Source: Clostridia bacterium (GTDB taxonomy: Bacteria; Bacillota; Clostridia; Oscillospirales; SIG627). Taken from it: 11,129 bases of DNA. Numbering within the stretch: position 1 is the stretch's first letter; each line of letters starts with the position of its first letter. A model generated the notes under the pieces. That model saw nothing but the letters and a program-made list of their open reading frames with translations. It had not been told where the DNA came from and did no database searches. Location: assembly GCA_017453605.1 (NCBI GenBank), contig JAFTEP010000227.1:1-11129 (forward strand), written 5' to 3'. Made by a program: the position numbers and the translations under genes. This document shows positions 1-6,246 of this stretch, piece after piece.

Positions 1-1
1 C

Positions 2-175
2 GGTCTGTCGAGAGAGAACGAATACATCCTCGCTCCCCTGAGATCAGAGCTCAGAAAGCTCTCGATGCTCAGAGAGGATCAGAGCGAGACGATGGTCGCG
101 ATCGCGCAGTTCGAGAACGACGCCGGAATTATCGGCGCTTCCCTGCTCGGATATAAAGATTTCAAATTCATGTGA
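2..175 (+). CDS. ROK-family protein, C-terminal fragment (5' end outside window)
   Basis: Only the last 57 codons are present; the gene enters from the left edge and stops with TGA at 173-175. The reading frame ends in a segment NDAGIIGASLLGYKDF. This matches the way ROK-family proteins (bacterial glucokinases, sugar kinases and NagC/XylR-type repressors) end, where an 'N.AGIIGAA.L' helix closes the C-terminal lobe. The upstream part is a charged amphipathic stretch (LRSELRKLSMLRED) consistent with the preceding helix of that fold. Kinase and repressor forms cannot be told apart, because the ATP and substrate motifs, any zinc-binding residues and any N-terminal HTH lie outside the window. The call rests on one short C-terminal motif, so it is moderate. 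Confidence 0.6.
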   Translation, partial: GLSRENEYILAPLRSELRKLSMLREDQSETMVAIAQFENDAGIIGASLLGYKDFKFM

Positions 176-203
176 GAGCTGGATAAGTCATACAAGTAAG
201 AAC

Positions 204-242
204 TTTCGCCCGTCCGGGACCTTTGGATCCGGACGGGCGAAA
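204..242. terminator. 14-bp perfect hairpin downstream of the ROK-like gene
   Basis: Arms 204-217 and 229-242 pair perfectly over 14 bp around an 11-nt loop, 28 nt after the ROK-like stop codon. The arms are very GC-rich in the middle and end in AAA/TTT, so the structure can form on either strand. There is no clean T-run on either side, so this may be an mRNA-stabilising hairpin or the first of two terminators (see 343-391). Its core CGCCCGTCCGGGA recurs in the hairpin at 4606-4639. Confidence 0.5.
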
Positions 243-300
243 AACATTTCAGGAGAAAACAGCTTATCCCCGCGGAGCGTAAGTCCCGCAGGAATCTCTT

Positions 301-335
301 GTCCGCCGCGCAAAGACATTCGAAGCGCGGCGGGC
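301..335. other. 11-bp stem-loop in convergent intergenic region
   Basis: Arms 301-311 and 325-335 pair over 11 bp, with one G·U when read on the plus strand and one C·A mismatch when read on the minus strand. No T-run follows on either strand. It lies about 105 nt beyond the end of the minus-strand 41-codon gene that stops at 440. Its right part, GAAGCGCGGCGGG at 322-334, is repeated exactly at 873-885 behind the second 41-codon gene. Confidence 0.4.
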
Positions 336-342
336 GACAAGT

Positions 343-391
343 GCGGGAGGCGGCTCAAGGAACACATAAAAGCCGCTTCCCGCATTTTTAT
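343..391 (+). terminator. Rho-independent terminator (plus strand)
   Basis: Arms 343-355 and 371-383 form a 13-bp GC-rich stem with one G·U pair and a 15-nt loop, followed directly by ATTTTTAT at 384-391. This is a canonical intrinsic terminator for plus-strand transcription arriving from the ROK-like gene. Read on the minus strand the stem has an A·C mismatch and no T-run, so it would serve the opposing transcript poorly. Confidence 0.7.
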
Positions 392-439
392 CCTTCGGTC
401 CGGCAAGGAGAACGGTGCGCCGGGCAGAGGATACGCTTT

Positions 440-565
440 TTAATCCCAGCCGATCTTGTTGTTGTTGTCGTTGGTATCGTCGATGGGGGTGTTGGAGGTA
501 TCGAGAGCCGTGAAGATCTCGTCGGAGTCTGAAAGAAGCTCCATTTCGGGTTTTACAAACTTCAT
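440..565 (-). CDS. 41-residue acidic small peptide (downstream copy)
   Basis: A 41-codon gene, ATG at 565 and TAA at 440-442, preceded by a GAAGGG-type ribosome binding site that lies in the gap after the stop codon of the C-terminal fragment at 579. The peptide starts MKFVKPEMELL and ends in an Asp/Asn-rich tail, TNDNNNKIGWD. It has 10 acidic and 3 lysine residues, no cysteine, no signal peptide and no membrane helix. It has the same length (41), the same net charge by count (about -7), a PE-x-E motif after the N-terminal lysines and an NN-x-I...W/G end in common with the peptide at 912-1037. Each peptide gene also sits 11-13 nt after the same type of C-terminal domain. That paralogy is the main evidence that it is a real gene. 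Function unknown. Possibilities are a RiPP-like precursor, a secretion or assembly partner of the surface protein, or a regulatory peptide; none has direct support. Confidence 0.65.
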   Translation of the reverse strand: MKFVKPEMELLSDSDEIFTALDTSNTPIDDTNDNNNKIGWD

Positions 566-578
566 ATCTTTACCCTTC

Positions 579-842
579 TTACGCGACGGTCAGCGCGATG
601 CTGCTCGCGGTCGTCGTGAGGGTGTAGAGCTTTTCGGCTCCGTAAACTCTCGTGCCGTCGGAGGTCGTCCAGAAGGCCTTGACCGAGATCGAGGCGTTCG
701 TCACGTCGTTCGGAATGCCTTTGAGCGCGCAGTATGTGATATAACCCGAATCGGAGCAGCCGCTGACGTATCCGGCGTCGCGGGAAACTCCGTCGGCAAT
801 GATCGAACTGTAGACCTTCGTCGACGTGCTGGTCTTGACGGC
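579..842 (-). pseudogene. Remnant of a second secreted repeat protein (C-terminal domain only)
   Basis: This frame, read on the minus strand from 842 down to TAA at 579-581, encodes about 87 residues that resemble the last ~80 residues of the 842-residue protein at 1049-3577. Shared landmarks in the same order are VY-x-S, a GC-x-DS turn, IT...L-x-GIP, and W-x-T-x-DGT-x-V-x-GA. By eye roughly a third of the positions are identical. No ATG, GTG or TTG start with a ribosome binding site lies at its head, and the signal peptide, beta-helix repeats and GWY segment are all missing, so it is a truncated gene. Homology begins about 30 nt after the hairpin that follows the upstream peptide gene, which probably marks a deletion junction. 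The 13-nt spacing to the next peptide gene is like that behind the intact gene. Confidence 0.75.
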
Positions 843-857
843 TCCGCGGGGTTTTTG

Positions 858-889
858 ACTCTCCGCCGGACTGAAGCGCGGCGGGGAGT
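858..889. other. 11-bp stem-loop after the upstream peptide gene
   Basis: Arms 858-868 and 879-889 pair over 11 bp, with one U·G on the plus strand and one C·A mismatch on the minus strand. The hairpin starts 22 nt downstream of the stop of the peptide gene at 912-1037. No T-run follows on the minus strand (next bases CAAAAACC), so it is not a canonical terminator; it may protect the 3' end or act weakly. It shares GAAGCGCGGCGGG (873-885) with the hairpin behind the other peptide gene. Confidence 0.4.
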
Positions 890-911
890 TATGCGACGGA
901 TAAAGGTTTTT

Positions 912-1037
912 TTACGGATTGCCCCAGATGATGTCGTTATTGCTGTTTTCGGCAGGGTCGCCGTCGGAGATATCGAGCAGGCTGATCTCAAGCGGGATAA
1001 GAACGACTTCGATCTCGGGCGATTCAAACTTTTTCAT
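912..1037 (-). CDS. 41-residue acidic small peptide (upstream copy)
   Basis: A 41-codon gene, ATG at 1037 and TAA at 912-914. A strong ribosome binding site (AAAGGAG, about 7 nt before the ATG) overlaps the TGA stop of the 842-residue protein, so the two genes are almost certainly cotranscribed and may be translationally coupled. The frame is open upstream, but the coupled site fixes this start. The peptide begins MKKFESPEIEVVLIPLEISLL and finishes in a polar Asp/Asn tail ending NNDIIWGNP. It has 9 acidic and 2 lysine residues, no cysteine, no signal peptide and no predicted membrane span, although residues 9-21 are strongly hydrophobic. It is paralogous in length, charge, N-terminal K-x-PE-x-E pattern and genomic setting to the peptide at 440-565. 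From memory, short Clostridia peptides opening 'MKKYEKPE.EVV' look similar, but I know of no assigned function. Confidence 0.75.
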   Translation of the reverse strand: MKKFESPEIEVVLIPLEISLLDISDGDPAENSNNDIIWGNP

Positions 1038-1048
1038 CTTTTCTCCTT

Positions 1049-3577
1049 TCAGGCGGAAAGCGCGACGATCTGGTTGTAGGTGACGGTCCTTGTCGCGCCG
1101 GTCACCGTCGTTCCGTCCGCCGTCACCCAGTAGGTAGTGACGGTGATATCGGAATCGTAGTAGGCGTCGGGGATCCCGGTCAGCTTCGCGAAAGTGATGA
1201 AAGCGGAATCGTCGCATCCGACCTGAGACGGATACACGGTCGAGCCCGCGGCGTTGACGGATCTGTAGACGTTTGTGATCTGTTTGGTGTAGGTCCAGTC
1301 GATCGCGTCGACGCGGATAATGAAGCCCGCCTCGGTATAATCAAGGCAGTCGACTGTGGAGAGGAAGCGGAGATTGCCCGCTTCCGTCGCGGAAGCCTGA
1401 GCTTTTACGGACATGACGTTTTCGTCGACGAATCTGGGGATCGCGCTTCCGGTCGAGCCCGTGAAGGCGGTGCCGTCGGGGAGATACCAGCCGGCGAAGA
1501 CTTTGCCGGTCTCTGCCGGAGCAGTGCCGGACGCCTTGTAGGTGTCGACAAGGAGGCTGTCGGCAAAATAAACCGGAACGGAGATCCACGAACCGCCGAC
1601 GGATCTATATCCCCAGGCAGAACCGAGAGACGCGGCCGCCGAATAAAGCGAATCGGCGCTCATAGAATATCTTGTGCCGGAGATCGACGTGCCGTAATAG
1701 GAAGCTGAATCGCCGTTTTCAGCGCATCTCGAAGCGATATACCAGCAGTTGTCGGAAGTGACCAGCGAATTTGATTTCGCACAGAAAGCCCAGCCGTTCG
1801 CGCTGCCAACGGCGACGCCGCCGGCGGACACGCACCTTATAAAGTCAACGGATCCGCCTTCGACGTTGCTGACAAAACCCGCCGCGTTGCTGCCCGCCGG
1901 AACGCTTATCGAGCCGGAGAAGAGGCAATCGGTAAACGTGACCGATTTATCGACCTGACCGACGTATCCGCCGACGGTCGACTCCGCCGAGATGATCGTT
2001 CCGTCAAACCAGCAGTTGATAAACTGTGTTCCGTCTCCTTCGGCAAGGTTGCAGAAGCCGCCGAGATAACTGCGGCCCTCAAGGATGCCGGAAACGTAGA
2101 CGTTCTCGAACCGAGAACCGTAGGAAAATTTTGAAACCAGACCGCTTCCGAGCCAGTGCCAGTTATAGACGTAAGACTCGGTCAGACAGAAGTCTTTTAT
2201 CACTGCGCCGTTCACGTCGGAGAAAAGACATGAAGCAGGCGCGCTCGAATCCTTTTTGCTGTAAAGACCCTTTATGGAATGACCCTGCCCGTCGAAGGTG
2301 CCGGAAAATGTTGCGGTATTCTGGACCCACTCGTTGAGACCGGTGCCGTCGGCCTTCATTTCGTCGGCGGTCTTGTCGTTGAAGACGATATCCGCGTCGA
2401 GAACGACGGTCTGTCCTGCAAAATCGGAAGCGCTCAGTCCGAACGCAAGAAGATCGGACGCGCAGGCGATGTGCCATTTGCCGTCGGCGGAGTTATAGGC
2501 GAAAGAAACCTTATCCGTCGCGAAGAACGAGGGAACGGCGAGGATCCTGCTGCCGGAGATCCTGTTGCCCCAGCCGTCGCCGCCGTCGGCGACAGACGCC
2601 GAATCGAGAGTTGAAGTCTCGGTGTAAACCTGATCGGCGCTGACGGCGTATCTCGTGCCGGAGATAGAAGTGCCGTAATAGGAAGCGGAATTTCCGTCTT
2701 CCGCGCATTTTGAAGGATCATAAACAGAGCCGTCGGAAGTGACCAGCGAATTTGCTTTCGCGCAGAACGCCCAGCCGTTCGCGCTGCCAACGGCGACTGT
2801 GCCGGCAAAAACGCACCTTATAAAGTCAACGGATCCGCCTTCGACGTTGCTGACAAAGCCGCCGGCGTTGCTGCCCGCCGGAACGCTTATCGAGCCGGTG
2901 TTGAGGCAGTCGACGAAAACGACGGATTTATCCACCTGACCGGCGAAACCGCCGACGGTGGACTCGGCGGAGATGATCGATCCGTCGAACCAGCAGTTGA
3001 CAAACTGAGTGCCGTCTCCCTCGAGAAGGTTGCAGAAGCCGCCGAGATAGCTGCGGCCCTCAAGGATACCGGAAACGTAGACGTTCTCGAACCGAGAACC
3101 GTAGGAAATCTTTGAAACGAGACCGCTTCCGAGCCAATGCCAGTTATAGACGTAAGACTCGATCAGACTGAGGTCTTTAATCACGGCGCCGTTCACGTCG
3201 CCGAAAAGACACGACGCGGGCGCGCTGGCGTCGACCTTGCTGTAAAGGCCTTTTATAAAATGGCCCTGCCCGTCGAAAGTGCCGGAAAACGTTGCGGCGC
3301 TCTGAGTCCAGACGTTCACGCCCGTGCCGTCGGCTTTCATTTCGGCGGCGGTCATGTCGTTGAAGACGATATCCGCGTCGAGAACGACGGTCTGACCGGC
3401 AAAATCAGAAGCGCTCTGGCCGAACGCGAGAAGATCGGTCGCGCTCGTAACGTGGTACTTGCCGTCCGCTCCGACCCCCCAGCCCGACGTGGCTTCCAGA
3501 GCCGAGGCCGGAATGATCGCGGGAACGAAAGCCGCGACGATCGCGATCGACAAGAGAATGCCCAAAATCTTTTTCAT
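1049..3577 (-). CDS. Secreted beta-helix-type repeat protein with two 327-residue repeats
   Basis: An 842-residue exported protein. The ATG at 3577 follows a GAAGGAG ribosome binding site. Residues 1-26 are a typical signal peptide (MKK, hydrophobic core, ASA cleavage site after 26). Residues 33-359 and 360-677 are two highly similar repeats. Each begins with an ADGK(Y/W)H...DLLAFG segment, then an F-SGTFDGQGH...I-KGLYS motif (99-108 and 426-435) like the GLUG-type turns of right-handed beta-helix adhesins, and then several short 'GG...N/D-C-...G' rungs with regularly placed cysteines. Residues 693-702 contain FAGWY-x-PDG, resembling Listeria-Bacteroides (InlB B-type) repeats. Residues 717-842 form a C-terminal domain that recurs in the fragment at 579-842. 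No LPXTG, SLH or dockerin motif is visible, so attachment to the cell is unknown. It is probably surface-exposed or secreted, perhaps binding host or polysaccharide, which is inference. Followed after 11 nt by a small peptide gene. Confidence 0.85.
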   Translation of the reverse strand: MKKILGILLSIAIVAAFVPAIIPASALEATSGWGVGADGKYHVTSATDLLAFGQSASDFAGQTVVLDADIVFNDMTAAEMKADGTGVNVWTQSAATFSGTFDGQGHFIKGLYSKVDASAPASCLFGDVNGAVIKDLSLIESYVYNWHWLGSGLVSKISYGSRFENVYVSGILEGRSYLGGFCNLLEGDGTQFVNCWFDGSIISAESTVGGFAGQVDKSVVFVDCLNTGSISVPAGSNAGGFVSNVEGGSVDFIRCVFAGTVAVGSANGWAFCAKANSLVTSDGSVYDPSKCAEDGNSASYYGTSISGTRYAVSADQVYTETSTLDSASVADGGDGWGNRISGSRILAVPSFFATDKVSFAYNSADGKWHIACASDLLAFGLSASDFAGQTVVLDADIVFNDKTADEMKADGTGLNEWVQNTATFSGTFDGQGHSIKGLYSKKDSSAPASCLFSDVNGAVIKDFCLTESYVYNWHWLGSGLVSKFSYGSRFENVYVSGILEGRSYLGGFCNLAEGDGTQFINCWFDGTIISAESTVGGYVGQVDKSVTFTDCLFSGSISVPAGSNAAGFVSNVEGGSVDFIRCVSAGGVAVGSANGWAFCAKSNSLVTSDNCWYIASRCAENGDSASYYGTSISGTRYSMSADSLYSAAASLGSAWGYRSVGGSWISVPVYFADSLLVDTYKASGTAPAETGKVFAGWYLPDGTAFTGSTGSAIPRFVDENVMSVKAQASATEAGNLRFLSTVDCLDYTEAGFIIRVDAIDWTYTKQITNVYRSVNAAGSTVYPSQVGCDDSAFITFAKLTGIPDAYYDSDITVTTYWVTADGTTVTGATRTVTYNQIVALSA
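1547..2500 (-). repeat. Intragenic tandem repeat, copy B (C-terminal copy)
   Basis: This stretch encodes residues 360-677 of the secreted protein and repeats copy A (2501-3481) with a 981-nt offset. For example, the string CAGTTATAGAC at 2160 recurs at 3141, and CGCACCTTA at 1831 recurs at 2812. Long runs are identical at the DNA level as well as in protein. The last ~40 residues are divergent and slightly shorter than in copy A. Confidence 0.9.
2501..3481 (-). repeat. Intragenic tandem repeat, copy A (N-terminal copy)
   Basis: This stretch encodes residues 33-359 of the secreted protein and is the partner of copy B, in phase at a period of 981 nt (327 codons) with no frame change. DNA conservation, including many silent sites, points to recent duplication or ongoing gene conversion between the copies. 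Confidence 0.9.
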
Positions 3578-3697
3578 AAAAAACTCCTTCTTGTCTTGAT
3601 ATTTTTAAAGTCGCTTTTCCCGGAAAAAACGCTTTTATCGGTTTATGCAATTTTATAGCAGCAAAACCAAAAAAACAATAGAGTATTTTAAGAATTC

Positions 3698-3726
3698 TTG
3701 ACAAGTTTAAGATTTTTTTGTATAAT
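3698..3726 (+). promoter_or_regulatory. Perfect-consensus sigma-A promoter of the AraC-family gene
   Basis: TTGACA at 3698-3703, a 17-nt spacer, then TATAAT at 3721-3726. Both hexamers and the spacing are exact consensus. Transcription would start near 3733, about 25 nt before the ATG at 3759, leaving room only for the AAAGGA ribosome binding site. For the opposite-strand gene starting at 3577 no equally good promoter is visible in 3578-3697; TATAAA at 3652-3657 (minus) has only a weak -35. Confidence 0.9.
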
Positions 3727-3758
3727 CTTTCCGAAAAAAGTTTTGAAAGGATCCGAAA

Positions 3759-4559
3759 ATGAGACCTATAGATATTTTTTCGCTCCCCCGTCTGGCTTTC
3801 GCGCACGGAGCGACGGGCAAGGAATGGCGCAGCACCTTCCCTTCCTGGAGAGAGGGATTTCTGCACATAATATATATAGAAGAAGGAGAATTAAATTTCG
3901 AGAGTCAGGAATTCAGTTTCACCGCAAGAAAACACGACGTCGTCGTTCTGACGCGATATTACGACACGGTCGTTTGGACGGATTCGTTCCATTCGCGGCG
4001 AGAATTGTGTGTGCGCGTCAAATGGAACTACTCGGATTCGCCTCTCTCGGGTCTGTATCTGCCGCATCTGATACCGCACGAACTTGACACAGCTCAGATC
4101 AGAGAAACGATAGATTCTTTCATTTACGGAAAAGACTCGTATGACCGATCGAACGCAAGAAGCGTGTTTCAGTTTCTGACGCTTCTCACTCTGATAGATG
4201 AAAAAGGGAAAAAGCTGTCCGACGTTTCCCTTGATATCCCGAAATCTTCTCTCTACGCGGAAAGAGCCAAGCAATATATACACCGTCATATCCACGAGCC
4301 CCTCACTCTAAGGCAGGTCGCGAAGCGCCTTGAGATCGCCCCGGAATACCTCTGCAATCTCTTCAAGACAGCGCAGGGATGCACTGTCAAACAGTACATC
4401 AACAGAGTGAAGCTCTCGTCTATAAGCCATCTCGTCTGGCACGACGGGATGAAGCTCTACGAAGCGGCGGCGATCTTCGGATACAACGACCCGAACTACG
4501 TCAGCAGACTTTACAAGAAGATGTTCAATCACAAGATCACAGAGAGCATACCGGAGTGA
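3759..4559 (+). CDS. AraC-family transcriptional regulator
   Basis: A 266-residue protein with the usual AraC-family size and order. Residues ~1-160 form an N-terminal cupin-like sensing region (beta-rich, HIIYIEEGELNFESQEFSFTA around 36-56, with the DVVVLTR strand at 60-66 typical of the AraC ligand-binding barrel). Residues ~167-262 form the C-terminal double helix-turn-helix domain. The first HTH is within LTLRQVAKRLEIAPEYLCNLF (182-202). The second is within AAAIFGYNDPNYVSRLYKK (236-254), which carries the family signature of an A-x-x-x-GF/Y-x-x-x-x-Y-x-S-R-x-F/YK type. The ligand is unknown; most such regulators sense sugars or related small molecules. The gene is divergent from the secreted-protein module, so it is the natural candidate to control it, which is inference. 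The ATG at 3759 has an AAAGGA ribosome binding site. Confidence 0.9.
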   Translation: MRPIDIFSLPRLAFAHGATGKEWRSTFPSWREGFLHIIYIEEGELNFESQEFSFTARKHDVVVLTRYYDTVVWTDSFHSRRELCVRVKWNYSDSPLSGLYLPHLIPHELDTAQIRETIDSFIYGKDSYDRSNARSVFQFLTLLTLIDEKGKKLSDVSLDIPKSSLYAERAKQYIHRHIHEPLTLRQVAKRLEIAPEYLCNLFKTAQGCTVKQYINRVKLSSISHLVWHDGMKLYEAAAIFGYNDPNYVSRLYKKMFNHKITESIPE

Positions 4560-4605
4560 AAAGCGGTTTTCTCTGTCAGATCTGTTTTATCAGCAGCGTG
4601 TAAAA

Positions 4606-4639
4606 TCCGCCCGTACGGGAACGATCCCGGACGGGCGGA
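4606..4639. terminator. Bidirectional terminator-like hairpin between convergent genes
   Basis: Arms 4606-4620 and 4625-4639 pair at 14 of 15 positions around an ACGA tetraloop. It lies between the AraC stop (4559, plus) and the ABC ATPase stop (4731, minus), so it can end both transcripts. On the minus strand the stem is followed by ATTTTA, a short U-tract. On the plus strand no U-run follows. The core CGCCCGTCCGGGA is the same as in the hairpin at 204-242. The rest of 4560-4730 shows no other gene or clear element. Confidence 0.6.
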
Positions 4640-4730
4640 AAGAATGAGAGGGAGAAAGAAGCGTTTTTTGCTCAAACGGCGCGGGTTCTTGCGCGGGAGC
4701 GGTATTCAGCCGATAAAAACCATATAAAAA

Positions 4731-5513
4731 CTATTTTGAAACGGAGCCGATGAAGGTTTTGAGTCTCTCGCTCGGACAGTCCGCGCCGAAAGCGATTTTT
4801 GACGGACCGTCGAACGCGATCAGACCGCCGTCCATGAATATCACCCGCTCCGCCGCCTCCGCCGCGAAGCCCATCTCGTGTGTGACAACGATCATCGTCA
4901 CCTTATCCTCAGACAGAGAGCGCAGGACGTTGAGGACTTCTCCGGTCAATTCGGGATCGAGCGCGGAGGTCGGTTCGTCAAAGCAGAGCACGTCCGGCGA
5001 GAGCGCGAGAGCCCTCGCGATGGCGACCCTCTGCTGCTGGCCGCCGGAAAGCCGGCAGGGATAGGCGTCCTTTTTCTGAGAGAGCCCCACCCTATCCAGA
5101 AGGGACGCCGATTTTTCTTCTATTTCGGCGAAGATCTTCTTTTTTTGATCCTTGAAGTCGGATCCCGCGCGCGCCAGAAGCTTCGGCGCAAGACACAGGT
5201 TTTCAAAGACCGTGTACTGCGGGAACAGATTGAAATTCTGGAAAACGAGGCCGAAATGCAGTCTTTTTTCGCGGATCTCGTCGTCCGACTGCCGAGGCGC
5301 CGAAGCGTCGAAGAGCAGTTTTCCGTCGAGGTACATCATTCCCTCGTCGGGCGTTTCAAGAAAGTTGATGCACCTTAAAAGCGTCGTCTTTCCCGAGCCG
5401 GAGGAGCCGATCACCGCGAGCGTCTCGCCGTGCGAGAGCGAAAAGTCGATGCCCTTCAGAACGGGAGTCTGTGAAAAGGATTTTTTGAAATTCTTGACTT
5501 CGAGCAGCGGCAT
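4731..5513 (-). CDS. Polar amino acid ABC transporter, ATP-binding protein
   Basis: A 260-residue cytoplasmic ATPase that powers uptake together with the permease and binding protein upstream. Motifs from the ATG at 5513: Walker A GSSGSGKTT (36-44), Q-loop Q92 in FQNFNLFP, ABC signature LSGGQQQR (155-162), Walker B VLCFDE (175-180) with catalytic E180, D-loop SALD (183-186) and switch histidine H212 in VVTHEMGFA. The 'FQNFNLFPQYTVFENL' and 'THEMGFA' segments are characteristic of the GlnQ/HisP/ArtP polar amino acid group, not of sugar or metal importers. A GTG at 5525 would add four residues, but the ATG at 5513 has a GAGG ribosome binding site at the right distance, so I chose it. The stop of the permease (5522-5524) lies just upstream, so the genes are cotranscribed. 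The exact amino acid cannot be read from sequence. Confidence 0.95.
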   Translation of the reverse strand: MPLLEVKNFKKSFSQTPVLKGIDFSLSHGETLAVIGSSGSGKTTLLRCINFLETPDEGMMYLDGKLLFDASAPRQSDDEIREKRLHFGLVFQNFNLFPQYTVFENLCLAPKLLARAGSDFKDQKKKIFAEIEEKSASLLDRVGLSQKKDAYPCRLSGGQQQRVAIARALALSPDVLCFDEPTSALDPELTGEVLNVLRSLSEDKVTMIVVTHEMGFAAEAAERVIFMDGGLIAFDGPSKIAFGADCPSERLKTFIGSVSK

Positions 5514-5521
5514 AATTATCC

Positions 5522-6217
5522 TCACACACTGAAATACGAGAGCTTTTTTTCGATCCTGCCGAACAGGACCGTGAGAATCCCGACGAACAGAAGATAGAAC
5601 GCGCCGCTGTAGAAAAGCGGCCAGATAAGAGCCTTTGTCGCGGCAAGAGTGTTCGCCTGCTTGACGATCTCGCTGACCATGATGCAGTTTGCGAGCGCCG
5701 TGTCCTTGACGAGCGTGATGATCTCGTTGGACATCGGCGGGACGATGCGCTTGACGACCTGTTTGAGAACGATCTTAAAAAAGATCTGATTCTTTGTCAT
5801 GCCGAGGACCTGTCCCGCCTCGTACTGTCCTTTGCTGATGCTCTCGATGCCGCCGCGGTATATCTCCGAAAAATAGCAGGCGTAGTTGATCGCAAACGCA
5901 ATAAGGACCGCAAACACGCGTCCCGCGTCCTCGACGCCGTAGTTGAAATAGAAATACCTGTCGACCTCGGGGAAAAGCTGCAGATCGAAGACGAGACCGG
6001 GAACGTAATAGATTATGAATATCTGCAGCATGAGCGGGATGCCGCGGATGATCCACACGAAGACCTTCGCGACGTATTTTATGGGCCTGAAACGGCTCAT
6101 GGAACAGAACGCGATCGGGAGACCTAAAGGTATCCCGACAAGCAGCGTGACGGCGAAGATCAAAAGCGAGATCTCAAAGCCGCTCAAAAGATATAAAGTT
6201 ACGTCCCAGAATGACAT
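5522..6217 (-). CDS. Polar amino acid ABC transporter, permease
   Basis: A 231-residue integral membrane protein of the His/Glu/Gln/Arg/opine permease family. About five hydrophobic segments are visible (roughly 15-38, 53-73, 100-119, 165-185 and 198-220). The family markers are RGIPLMLQ (58-65), matching the 'RGTPLLVQ' loop, and the cytoplasmic EAA loop (about 131-153, QYEAGQVLGMTKNQ), which docks onto the ATPase, followed by P160-P161 and the T-LVKDTALA segment (168-176). It carries only one permease gene in the operon, so it would act as a homodimer. The ATG at 6217 is preceded by a modest GGCAGGT ribosome binding site. Its TGA stop (5522-5524) is 8 nt before the ATPase ATG. Confidence 0.95.
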   Translation of the reverse strand: MSFWDVTLYLLSGFEISLLIFAVTLLVGIPLGLPIAFCSMSRFRPIKYVAKVFVWIIRGIPLMLQIFIIYYVPGLVFDLQLFPEVDRYFYFNYGVEDAGRVFAVLIAFAINYACYFSEIYRGGIESISKGQYEAGQVLGMTKNQIFFKIVLKQVVKRIVPPMSNEIITLVKDTALANCIMVSEIVKQANTLAATKALIWPLFYSGAFYLLFVGILTVLFGRIEKKLSYFSV

Positions 6218-6246
6218 CGTTTACCTGCCGAAAAAATGATTTTGAC

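Noticed and set aside
188..406. A 72-codon minus-strand frame in the convergent intergenic region.
   Set aside because: It is covered by three hairpins including a plus-strand terminator, has no convincing ribosome binding site and its composition is Arg/Leu/Pro-rich as in translated hairpin DNA.
582..914. The frame of the upstream peptide stays open for 110 codons after its TAA and runs into the C-terminal domain fragment, suggesting stop-codon read-through into a fusion.
   Set aside because: The ~23 codons after the stop fall in a hairpin and look non-coding, and the sister peptide ends at the same length with no such extension. The shared frame is most simply chance at a deletion junction.
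5513..5525. GTG at 5525 as the ATPase start, overlapping the permease stop.
   Set aside because: The ATG at 5513 has a properly spaced GAGG site and gives the usual N-terminus MPLLEVKNF; the GTG would place the ribosome binding site inside its own coding sequence.
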